Assembly (NCBI GenBank): GCA_905250885.1
Contig: CAJNOQ010003330.1
Location: forward strand, 1-20,605
Source of the DNA: Didymodactylos carnosus
Taxonomy: Eukaryota; Rotifera; Eurotatoria; Philodinida; Philodinidae
Reading direction: 5' to 3'
DNA length: 20,605 bases
In this document: positions 1 through 9,783 of the stretch, piece by piece
How positions within the stretch are numbered: position 1 is the stretch's first letter
Layout: each line of letters opens with the position of its first letter
Translations under genes and position numbers: made by a program
Notes under the pieces: generated by a model
Told to the model about the DNA's origin: nothing
Seen by the model: only the letters and a program-made list of their open reading frames with translations
Database searches by the model: none

Positions 1-709
1 CTTGAGGTGTCTAGAAAACCACTTTCCACACGTTTTTTCAAAAAAGCGTAAGCGAGATCTTTAGATTATTTTTGATGCTCTACACGATGGGCAAAGTGAC
101 GTTTTCGCGGCAAGACGTTCGGTATAAAATGGGTGGACCTGTGTGGAAGCACCCTCATAGGCATCACACAGAGTTTTGTATCATCATAATAAACAGTATA
201 ATTATTATGCATTCGGCGTATCGTCATTAGTGCTAATAATTTATAAATATAACCAGAGTTACTTTTATTTCAGCTTGTTCTTGAGAATATGATTTCGTTG
301 CTGGACACAAAGTCAACTGACTGTCTACTATTTAGTTCGTATAAAAAAAAGTTTCGACACATATAACTATAACTGCATTGATGGTAGAATATATACATCT
401 AGTGTAAAGTCAATCAATCAATCTAGATGAAGCTGTTTTTATCTTTCAGAAAGATGAAAGAGATCATTTTTTATTTCAATCTGAGTTAAATTGAAATAAA
501 AAAACATGCTTGCATTTTTTCATGTATGAAGTTTCGATTTTTGAGCTTCCAATCACTAGTGTCTTCACATCACGACAGACTTGGACCGGAAATTGAAAAA
601 AAATTTTCTGTTGAAGTCAAACTAAATAGAAAAAGTAGCTCATGAAAATATCTTGTAGAGTTGTTTGGGTGTTTTACTCAACTCTCACTTCTATACAGAG
701 CTGGGCAGT

Positions 710-850
710 CACAGATTTTCCAAGTCGCAAGTTAAGTCATCAAAAATTTTCTCAAATCAAGTCGAGTCAAGTCATGAGTAATAAAAAATTTTCTCCAATC
801 AAGTCAAGTTTCGAGTTTTTCCAAGTCAAGTCACAAGTCATGACTTGAAA
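710..850. repeat. Degenerate AAGTC-rich repeat tract
   Basis: Imperfect copies of CAAGTCAAGTC-like units recur through this stretch, separated by A/T-rich spacers such as AAAAATTTTCTC. A CAGAGCTGGGCAGTC motif lies just to the left (about 697) and a TGCCCA...TGGGCA hairpin just to the right (about 871-891). Short subterminal repeats next to such ends are common in non-autonomous hAT-type DNA transposons. I could not define matching termini or a target duplication, so only the repeat tract is called. An open frame across it is an artefact of the repeat. Confidence 0.5.
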
Positions 851-1032
851 TTTTTTTTTCCGTAGAAAAATGCCCAAAGGGGAACTGGGCAAGCTACAGG
901 GTTTTCTACGAGCTTCGGCTTTTTGTTTAGATACGATGTTTCTTTTTTGTATTTCAGAAGATTATCATAAAAAAGACAATGCTTTAATGAGCCTAACATA
1001 GTTCACATTATTCAAATTATAGCAGGTTTAGA

Positions 1033-1078
1033 CTCAACTGAGATACAATCCATATTTTAATCGAGTATCTCAGTTGAG
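1033..1078. repeat. Perfect 14-bp inverted repeat
   Basis: CTCAACTGAGATAC at 1033-1046 is exactly reverse-complemented as GTATCTCAGTTGAG at 1065-1078, with an 18-base spacer. Read as RNA this is a short hairpin. It lies in non-coding DNA and could be a remnant of a small inverted-repeat element. No function is inferred. Confidence 0.6.
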
Positions 1079-1945
1079 AAACAATAGTCAATTACTTTAA
1101 TTTTAAAATCCATTGCAGCTTCAGTATCTCTCGGTTCCTATTTTTTTCACCGCTCAGATACACCATAGTAAATCCATTCGGATATAAATGTGTTTACATA
1201 GGTAGATAGCCTATAGTTTTTACTACAAAATCGTGAAAACTCGAGCTCTCTATTGCTTTTCGTTCAAAAGTTATTCAAAAAATATCCATAGTCGCCGTTT
1301 TTTGAAACGGACAGTAGATACCTTGGCGAAGTCAGAAAATACTTTTTAATGATTTTAGACACATGATCAGATTGAACAAATAAAATAGAGTTTGTGCGGT
1401 CACTCTTTTGTGAAATGGATAGCCGGCTGAACTGAATAAGTAAAACTATTCATGTTCAAAAGTAGTATGATAAATATAACAGTTCTCACTGTGCGGCGAA
1501 GTTTCATAGTTATCCCTAACACTACCTGCAAAAAAAAAGTACACAAATCTCACAAAGACATCGATGATATTACTGAAAAACAGTATTCTAAACAGTAACT
1601 GATATTAAACATCATCTTAATTCATAGAATATAACATTTAATTTAAAAACTATATGTACATTTGACATGTCGAACTAAACTATACAACAAACATATTTAT
1701 CGTACATTTGGTAATTACAATTTTAGAAAACCGAGCACAGATGATAAATAATCAAACAAAAGAGTACAAGTAACACGCAACCGATTCACAAATCATATTG
1801 AAGCAAAAGAAGAAGAGAAAAAGTCGTATGTATAAATATATTGCAACTGAGATTTAAAACAACAAATTTTGCCAAATGAAATGTGTCCATAAATCTTAAT
1901 ACATCGTTTTTACTCGATTTTCCAAAAATAGCAATACCAATGACT

Positions 1946-3967
1946 TCATGCCATGTTTGAAGATATCGTTTGATGTTGTTGTTGTTGATTTAAATTCATA
2001 TTTTCAATATCTGTTGTTAATAATTGTTCATGATCATTGTTTTCATTATTTGTATCACCATTGCCATTCTGATTCAATAAAATATAGTCTTCCTCTTTTT
2101 TCGTTGTTTCATTTTCTTCATCATCCGGTAAAAATTTAATTGTTTCACGTGGTAAGATAAGATCAGAATCAGGTAAATATGGCCATTGATTAGCACGACG
2201 ATTTGCTGGATTTTTAACACAAGCCAAACCTTGAAATACCCGAACATTTTCTAAAAATTCATCGGGAATTTTTGGTGTAGGTCTAAAACAGAACAATAGT
2301 ACTGTAAAAAACAAAATATACGAATATTGAGTGAGACATCTAATAAGATATCGGATAATAGTGAATATATTAAAATAACGGTTAAGAAGTTATATGATAT
2401 TTTAAAATTAAAAGAGTTATTGAACCAGTGGGATTTATTATTTTTTCTACCTGCTAATAGGCTTTGTCCATTGTTTTGACATATCCGATATTAGTTTCAA
2501 CGGAGTGATAGGTATAGGAATATTTGAAATTGACGCTAGTTCATCGTTTATATCGATGTAACCAACTTTTGATTCAATTGGCTGTTTTGCAAATTGTGTC
2601 TCGACTGATTGATAGTTAAAACAGCATTGAGGATCATTTTTATACAATAGATGAACAGTTCCTATATAAAAAAGAAAAAATCAGACTTTTATCTCTATGT
2701 GATAATTCATTAGGCATACCTGTAGAATGTCCAAATGCTGTACAATGCATACTTGTAGATACAGAAAATGTCGTAATTATTCCTGCTGGATTTGTAGTCA
2801 AATTAATTATAGGCGAGTAAGATTGTGTTCCTCCAGTTAAATCAACCTGCGTATGATGTCCTTGCTAAAGGAACATAACGAATAGAGACAATTTTTTAAT
2901 TGAAAAGATGTAGTCATACCTGTGATGCTACCATAACCGATGTACTTGTCATTGTATGATAGTGTAAAAAACATGGATCAATAAATACGGGTACAGGTGC
3001 CATTTTTTTCATATTACGTAAATCATAAACAACTAAAAAACGATCCAATGATAATTGATCCATTCTAAACGGTAATAATAAATCAGAGTTGATCAATTGC
3101 TCTTCAAGAACGTATATAGTACCTATTTCTTGTAAATCCGCATGTAACAAGATACATATTATTGATATCAATATCGGATAAACTTCCATGATGAGGTATA
3201 AAACGTTGTATGATTTGTAACGAATTTGGATCACGTAAGTTGACAACACCATTTGTTGCACCAGTTGCAATAAAATTTCGAGAACAATATTTTAAAATAA
3301 TACAATCGCCTTCATCCAACGTCACCTTCGAAAAAAATAATAAATTTCTCTATTTAATACTTTTTCAAGATGAAATAATTTCTATTGATCTACTTGTCTT
3401 AATAATTGTTTTTTATCAAAATCCATTTCACATAATGTTCCACTATAACCGCCTATGTAAATTTTTTTTTGTTTATGACTTGATGGCATTAACATACATT
3501 GCATATTATCTAAATAAGGTGCTCTAAAACAAATCATAAAATGATCCAGTTATATCTTGTGCATTTTATAAAAGTATGAGATGTTAATTTAGTGCATACT
3601 TATGTTGAAATATGTTTAGTCCTTGTCTTGTATACAATGATAATGAATCGGATGTTAAAATTAACGGTCCTTCTGTTAACGACGATATTTGTCTTACTTC
3701 AGATGTTGTTGAAACACGAAATGCCGTATATTTACGTAATTCACAACCAAAATAGGATACAACACGACCCTTTAATAATTAACTTTATTAAAAAAATAGA
3801 AGGTACAAAAGATAATAAAAACATACTTCATTACTTCCAGCCCATAATAATTCTTGAGCATTATCAAATTCAGTGGCAGTTATCTGTGGTGGATTTGTTT
3901 CAGCATATGAATTAAATAAAGCAGCTGATTCACTATACTCATATGCGTATGGTGTTTCACCGTCCAT
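1946..3967 (-). CDS. PAN2: PAN2-like protein, WD40 and linker only (lacks catalytic domains)
   Basis: Eight exons on the minus strand: 3967-3827, 3769-3600, 3523-3394, 3325-3123, 3064-2920, 2864-2720, 2661-2451 and 2282-1946. Introns are 55-76 bp except the last (168 bp). Phases close exactly, giving 494 codons (493 aa). The product matches the N-terminal half of PAN2, the deadenylase subunit of PAN2-PAN3 that trims poly(A) tails in the cytoplasm. PAN2-typical segments are ATEFDNAQELLWAGSNE in exon 1, NGVVNLRDPNSL and GSLSDIDINNMYLVTCGF in exon 4, and DRFLVVYDLRNMK with FIDPCFL in exon 5. Together they form the WD40 propeller (about residues 30-345). Residues about 386-418 (PDEF...NPANRR...PYLP) match the start of the PAN2 linker that contacts PAN3. 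The frame then runs into a 75-residue acidic, N/Q-rich tail and stops. The UCH-like and DEDD exonuclease domains (about 700 residues in other animals) are missing. ATG 3967 is chosen because it lies 3 bases after an acceptor-like TTATTTTAG. Exon 3 ends at a weak GTAGAT donor. The gene could be a truncated paralogue, or it could continue after an unusually long intron beyond base 1. Confidence 0.88.
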
Positions 3968-3981
3968 TATCTAAAATAACA
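3968..3981 (-). promoter_or_regulatory. Splice-acceptor-like site abutting the PAN2-like start codon
   Basis: Read on the minus strand, a T-rich run ending in ATTTTAG stops 3 bases before the ATG at 3967. This is the usual look of a 3' splice site. It fits either an intron in the 5' UTR or a spliced-leader trans-splicing acceptor. Trans-splicing is known in bdelloid rotifers and several other invertebrate groups. Which of the two applies cannot be told from sequence alone. Confidence 0.45.
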
Positions 3982-4231
3982 TAAGTTTTAAAAAACTTGT
4001 CTAGATATATGAAACCATCGCCCATTATGTGGTAGTTTAAGAGTTTTGTTTTTCTTGAGTTATCAACAGTTGTATTTTGTCAATATGATTTTTGTTAATA
4101 AAAATCATATCTCTGAAAAGATAACAGTTTGTTTGCACCGGTTCATTTAAAAGTAAATGGTTCATTAACAGTAACAACAAAATAAACAATAGCAACAACA
4201 ACAACAGCAAATAAATATCTACATATCAGAT

Positions 4232-4250
4232 TGTGTGTGTGTGTGTGTGT
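4232..4250. repeat. (TG)n microsatellite
   Basis: An uninterrupted run of about nine TG units lies in the 315-bp spacer between the LSM1 stop and the PAN2-like start. An imperfect CAA/CAG-rich stretch (about 4173-4210) lies on the PAN2-like side of it. On the minus strand this is the 3' flank of LSM1. Confidence 0.9.
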
Positions 4251-4282
4251 TTATAGAAGAGAAAACAAACTACAAATAATCA

Positions 4283-5223
4283 TTAAAATTGTTCTTCAAT
4301 TGGATTTCCTTCTAGAACAAGTCCTCGTTGTATCATAGCCTTTTGTTTTAATTTTTCAATTCGTTCTTTTTTTTCAATATCCAATTTTTGTAATTTTAAT
4401 ATTTCTTCAATTGTTACTTCAATAAGTGGCACACGAATTGGATGAGTGAAGTCCTAATAACAAGAAATAAAGAACAGATATTATCAGCGCAGACCTTGAA
4501 TCTAAAGTGTAACTCTTCCATTGAAACGTAATGGACTAATATAGAGCTGCATGAAATATATCCCCCGAGCGTGTACGTTTACATTAATTTGTTTTTTAAT
4601 TTTATAAGATTCTCCGTTAGCTTGTCCGCGTATACAATGTATATTCAGTATTATCCGTGGGTTTGCGTACGTCCGCAAGCGTTAGGGGGGAGAAGGGATT
4701 TTCAGCAACTCTCCCTTTACAACCTTTCACTTCTTATTCTTCCTCTTTTCGAGGAATTCAGGTGAGGAGTTACACAAAATATGACCTATGATAAAAATAT
4801 TACTTACCACTTCTCCAATGAGTAGAACATTTTCTCCTCGTATAACAAAAACGCCTCGTGGTATATCGGCATATTTATTTTGAACGCATATGCGTTCGAA
4901 TGCACGATGAAGAACTAAATTAGCTAAAAAAAAGAAGACGATTGAGTTTTACTAATACTGTTTTTTAGAAATATGACAGATAATATCACTTTTGATATAA
5001 ATACAGTCACCTTTGCACAATTTTACCTACCAAATTGATCCATACTTCTTAAAAACCCGATCAATGTCCGTCCATCTCGTAGAACAACCATCAACTGTTC
5101 TGAAACATACGAGTAAATATGAATAAAAATCCATTTATTATCATAATACTTACTGTCAATATCATCAATAAGTGCGGCTGTACCAGATAAGTAATAATTT
5201 CCATTTACGATTTCTAAATTCAT
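4283..5223 (-). CDS. LSM1: U6 snRNA-associated Sm-like protein LSm1
   Basis: Four exons on the minus strand: 5223-5154, 5099-5031, 4923-4808 and 4453-4283. Introns are 54, 107 and 354 bp. The lengths sum to 142 codons, so the protein is 141 aa, close to the 133 aa of human LSM1. LSm1 is the subunit that distinguishes the cytoplasmic LSm1-7 ring. The ring binds oligoadenylated mRNA 3' ends with Pat1 and promotes decapping and 5'-3' decay. The Sm1 motif is visible as GTAALIDDIDKQ (residues about 13-24) followed by LRDGRTLIGFLRSMDQFANL. The Sm2 motif is IRGENVLLIGEV (residues 74-85). The charged C-terminal helix starts at VTIEEILKLQKLDIEKKERI, in the place of the LSm1-specific extension. ATG 5223 is the first in-frame ATG; a TTG three codons upstream is not needed. 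Intron 1 is a multiple of three and has no in-frame stop. The gene lies upstream of, and on the same strand as, the PAN2-like gene. Confidence 0.95.
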
Positions 5224-7605
5224 TCTTCTCAACTCTTATTTAACACCTTTAAATCATCTAAAACTCTGATTGTTAGAGAAACGTCTAGATATACCATTTT
5301 AAATTAAAATTTAGCGCTGAAACTATTGAGATTGTTATATCCGCTGTTATATTATGTTTGTGTCTCTCTTAGCAAGGGACTTGGACAGTTTGTAGTGTTT
5401 TTTTGTTGAATAATCAAAATTACAATATAGACAATACTTTAAACAAGACAGAAGTCATAAATCATAAATTGATTCTTGTACGAAATATATTTAAGTACAT
5501 ACGTTGTCTTATATAGAAAAAATGTTTAGATGCAACATTTTACTTTTAATATAACTCGGATATCGATCTATTTAATTCAACGAATCGTTAAGGGTATCTC
5601 TTCCCCATTTTTTGATAAAATGTTTTATTTTGACTTGAGCATAGTCTGACCTGCACAATAAGACCAACCACTTCCATTCTTCTACGACTTTTTTTGAAAA
5701 AGTTATGAATTTTTTGAAGTATTATTCAAGAGTCTGAAAAACGTTAATAATTTTTAGTTTTATTAATGTTTTTTTGTCTCCAGTGGCTTCAAAATTTCTT
5801 CTTATACTTAATCTGATAGAGCAAAGTGTTCTCTTCACAATGAAGAGCATTTCTGAAATCTTTCAATAGGTTTTTGCCGAAAATATTTCTGCAAGGTGTT
5901 ATCTATCATGTGGGAAGCATCGATGATTCCAATTCAGTCACATCACCACCCCTTAATAAAACAGTCCGATCGATCACAAATTGTTACCACGAATGGTTCA
6001 GACTCTATCGCACGTTCTAACATTTTTTACAGAATTTTCAACTTCTGTCATGAGAAGATTTTGACAATCTAAAACTGACTTTTTACCATGAATTTTCAGT
6101 ATTTTTCGAATATTCCAGGGAAAATATATTTTTTAAAAAAACATTTAGAGTATAAGATAGGATCTGAAGTGTCTTTGGTAAAAATTCGAACTTGATCAGA
6201 CCTTTTCCAAGAGGGTGAAAAAAGAGGAGAACTTCTCTTAGCGTACTGCTTGAAAAGCCAGCATGAGTGAGTTGTTTATAATATCTCCATATTTCTATTT
6301 AATCATCCTTTCATATTCCAGTTTTATCAGATCGTTACAGAATTTGAAGAATACTTTAATGATAAAAGTTACAGCTAGAACTTTTTTTTCTTATGTTATT
6401 GATAGAATAAGCTTTATTCTATCAGAATACAAGCGAAAAATTACGTTATTTCTCAACAGATATTTTCATTAGATCGAAATTAAACTTATATACATCCATA
6501 GTAAATCATACGATCTGAGTTCTACATCTTACATCATTATCGTTCAAATGAAAGACTACGTTGCACTAATTTGAAAATAAAAAATTTTAATTCACGTGGA
6601 ACGAAGATCTTCTGATTTCAACGGAAAATTTCTAATTTTTGAAATTTTTTCTGCTTTGTTTCTGCTCTTTTTTCTACTAAGATATTCTAGTTTTCTGATT
6701 TTGAACGTTTATTTTCTTATTTTTATGTTTTAAATCTGATATCTCTGCGTGGAACTAAAAGGACTGGAGTCTGAAGTAAATTAAACTTTCTTTTGAATTA
6801 ATTTAAGATCAATGCATACAGATTATTTTTTAAATATTGATTGAATGGACACGTTCATTTCATAGGGCGTTATAGCTAAGCGATCAGCACGCATGTTATG
6901 ATGCACATTGAAAATAATTATTACTGATCAACATACTATACACTCTGTAAAACTAATGTATTCATATTTTTCGATTTTTGTTGTGTTCGATCATAAGATC
7001 GATAATCAAATCATTTCTTCCACTTCGATAATCATATTGTTAAGCCTTTTCATTTTCTGTTTTATTCATACATTTTATATTACATCAGCTTCTTTTTCTC
7101 GTCTCACAAATCGTCCTCTTATGGTTATATTTCAATATCTGTCATTGCTAAGTAAGTATCTCTCATCTTTTCTTTTTTAATCTACAAAATATTTTACGCA
7201 AAAAAGAGATAGTTTAAATTTTTGACACGATTCTATGCTGTCTTGTTTCAAACTTAATCTGATCAGATAATCAGTATAAAGGTATCGTAGGCTCAATTAA
7301 ACTATTAAGCAATATTGATTGTTTTCTGTTTAGAAGTATGATCTTCAAAAACGAAACAGATACTTCTTTCTTCTAATAAACAAATAGAACAGTCTATGTT
7401 GCTACATCCTAAAATCTATGTTTACAATCATGTTGGGCATATAAAACTAATTTTCGTTCTGGAAGAGCGAAAGAGTCTTTGTATCTAAATAGATACAATA
7501 CATAATCGAATGTGTTATTATTAATATGAATAAATCATTGTTATTATTCTCTCTACTTTTATTATTCACCTTTCTTATATAAATAAATTAAATACAAACT
7601 ATTCA
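5224..7605. other. Gene-free intergenic DNA upstream of LSM1
   Basis: No coding exon is supported in these 2.4 kb. Two small plus-strand frames near 6263-6472 and 6908-7180 are rich in F, I, L, S and Y, as expected of random AT-rich DNA. They match no family I know and lack a clear exon structure. The stretch next to LSM1 presumably holds its promoter, but no TATA box or other defined element stands out. Confidence 0.55.
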
Positions 7606-9240
7606 GGTATGAGTGTTGCCGTATGAGCAATATTTTTAGATACATAACAGCATCAAATCATAAAGAAAACATATGGATAGAGTCATAACTGTTACCGTTT
7701 CAATTTCTTTTTCGATAGAGTTGAGTTAGTTTTGACCAGAGGTAAACAATATCATTTAAGCTTACTATGTAGACTTTATTCATAAATATGAAATATCATT
7801 CGACTTTTTATCTGAAACTGTAATTGAGAGTTATTATAGAAATACACGTTTACCATTGAAACGTACTCGTTGATATCTTTACATAGAACAAAGATTGAAG
7901 ATTTCGCTACATTCCATTTTCAAGCGCGAAGTCTTCTTTGTAAACTTGTCAACTGAGAAAGACTTTTTATATCTCAGATCATTTTTTTCGAAAATCGCAG
8001 AGAAAGTCCAACTTCAATAATTGTTTGATATATTCTTAAATTTTGTTCTTTTTCTCTTCGAAATTTTCTAGTAATTAGGTACGATATTGAAGAATATGGT
8101 CAATATATTTTCTTCAGCCTTTCCAATCTGCCCGCAGGGTAGCTGGCATAGTTAATCTTTACTGCTTTCGATAAAGGTTCCGTATAGTTTAATCTATATC
8201 TACTAGTCAACTAAGGTTACATATATTAATACAATACCAAATGACCAAATTGTTTAAAACTCTGAATGCTAACACACGTTTGAAAATTGTTAGAAAATGG
8301 TTATAAATAACCAATGTTCTATACTTAACAAAGAAGACTTCGCGCTTGAAAATGGAATGTAGCGAAATCTTCAATCTTTGTTCTATGTAAAGATATCAAC
8401 GAGTGCGTTTCAATGGTAAACGTGTATTTCTATAATAACCCTCAATTACAGTTTCAGATAAAAAGTCGAATGATATTTCATATTTATGAATAAAGTCTAC
8501 ATAGTAAGCTTAAATGATATTGTTTACCTCTGGTCAAAACTAACTCAACTCTATCGAAAAAGAACTGCAAAAAGAAATTGAAACGGTAACAGTTATGACT
8601 CTATTCTAGAGCCCTGCAGGTTACAACTTTTCATAACCTATAACGTGTCCTGTAAAAACTTTAACAACCTATAATTTTTCATAACCTTATCCCTCATAAC
8701 CTGTAACCTATTCTAACCTGCGATATTTTTTGCGTAACCTGTTCTGTCCTGTCCTGCGAAAAAATTACTGCAAAAAATGAGTGTCCAAGTTCGAAAATTT
8801 TTCCTAATAAAGCAAATTCTTTTCATTTACGTTATTTATGTAGCAAAAATCAACAACAAAAGATCACACATCTCTGAAATTTCTAATGAATAATATATCG
8901 TCAACAACATCTGGATTCAACGACTGTCTTCGTGTTTTCAATACTCTTCCTGATGCTTTTTTTTTTGACTGATAAAAACTATTTTTCGAGTTCTTATTTC
9001 TTCCTCTTTACAGATGGCACTTAATATTTTTTTACAGATTGAAAACAGGATACGGGTAGTGTAACCTGTCCTGTAAAAATTTTCGTAACCTGTAATCTAT
9101 ACTGAACTACGAAGTCGTAACCTAAACCTGTCAGGACAGGTTATGCATGACCTCCAGGGCTCTACTCTATCTATGTGTTTTCTTTATGATTTGATGCTGT
9201 TATGTATCTAAAAATATTGCTCATACAGCAGCACCCAACC
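7606..9240. mobile_element. Foldback (long inverted-repeat) element, interrupted by a second element
   Basis: The left arm, about 7606-7940, reads inward from GTATGAGCAATATTTTTAG to GCGCGAAGTCTTCTTTG. The right arm is its reverse complement, split into 8329-8606 and 9165-9240. Between the arms are 388 bp of unique DNA (7941-8328). The arms are near-identical: single differences occur, for example in the segment around the CATTGAAACG motif, and the right arm carries a small duplication of TTTTTGCAGTTC type near 8565. The inverted-repeat architecture without coding capacity fits a non-autonomous foldback element or large MITE. Arm ends are approximate because the outermost bases diverge, and I found no clear target duplication outside them. 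The right arm is broken by the 558-bp element at 8607-9164, so this element is the older of the two. Confidence 0.85.
8607..9164. mobile_element. hAT-like non-autonomous DNA transposon (558 bp) nested in a foldback arm
   Basis: The left end TAGAGCCCTGCAGGT and the right end (reverse complement TAGAGCCCTGGAGGT) form terminal inverted repeats. Flanks are CTCTATTC (8599-8606) and CTCTATCT (9165-9172). The intact opposite arm of the host foldback element reads CTCTATCC at the matching place, so each flank is one substitution away from the original 8-bp target. An 8-bp duplication and TIRs of this kind are hallmarks of the hAT superfamily. The interior has no transposase-like frame. It is packed near both ends with AACCTGT and CCTGTCCTG repeats, which resemble subterminal transposase-binding motifs. 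Confidence 0.8.
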
Positions 9241-9783
9241 GATCTACAAAACAAACATTTAAGAACAGTGTTCATAAGCGTAGAGAGTGACTATTACTAT
9301 GAAAGGCGCTTCTCAAGTCCGCAGCATTAGATGATTAACTAAGTTAGACCTGAAAGTGTTGATATCCAACTCTGAATCCGTGAAAAGAAAAGAGAAATAA
9401 TTTTGTCCCTTTTTAGTTTTTTACCGATCTGATTTCGATTTTGATTCAGCTTTGATAAAACTATTTAGTTGATTCAACTTTTCGGACGGATCGGATTGCT
9501 GACCAATCGAACAGAAATTTCTTTACAAGCTAAGCTGATTTCTGCCTAAAAGTTTCATCTATGTATCTGTCTGATATCGTCTGTCTCAGGTCAAAAATGA
9601 CTTAACTGTACCTACAAAGATTTCAAACGTTGACTGTATTCAGATATCGCTTGAGAGCTTCTAAAGGTTCATTTTATTAAAGCTTTCATCAGCTAAATAT
9701 TGAACAAATGATCAAAAACAAGTGATTTCAGTAACTCTTTAAATTAGCAATCGATAATATCATTGTTTTTACATTCGTTCACA
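9241..9783. other. 5' flank of the raftlin-like gene
   Basis: About 540 bp between the foldback element and the raftlin-like start codon. I see no exon, no convincing TATA box, and no strong splice-acceptor-like site at the ATG. It presumably contains the promoter and 5' UTR. Confidence 0.4.

Larger units (their letters stand above)
1..1945. other. Non-coding, repeat-bearing region 3' of the PAN2-like gene
   Basis: No coding region can be supported here on either strand. Open frames are short and compositionally like random AT-rich DNA. I looked on the minus strand for the missing catalytic half of PAN2 and saw no recognisable exon. The region contains a degenerate AAGTC-rich tract (about 710-850), a perfect 14-bp inverted repeat (1033-1078) and a short A/T-rich inverted repeat near 466-506. 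It may be the 3' flank of the PAN2-like gene or part of a very long intron. Confidence 0.6.

Noticed and set aside
642..848. 68-codon frame on the plus strand
   Set aside because: It is produced by the AAGTC-rich repeat tract and consists of repeated K/S/Q/F units.
2283..2310. Alternative acceptor for PAN2-like exon 8 after TTTTTTACAG
   Set aside because: Using it puts an in-frame TAG a few codons later. The acceptor ending CTGTTTTAG keeps the frame and the PAN2 linker similarity.
6866..6940. tRNA-like A box (TAGCTAAGCGATCAGC)
   Set aside because: No B box lies at the required distance downstream and no cloverleaf can be drawn.
6263..7180. Two small plus-strand frames (6263-6472 and 6908-7180), the second hydrophobic and membrane-protein-like
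   Set aside because: Their F/I/L/S/Y bias is what AT-rich random DNA gives. The second opens at TTG rather than ATG, neither has a splice context, and neither matches a family I can name.
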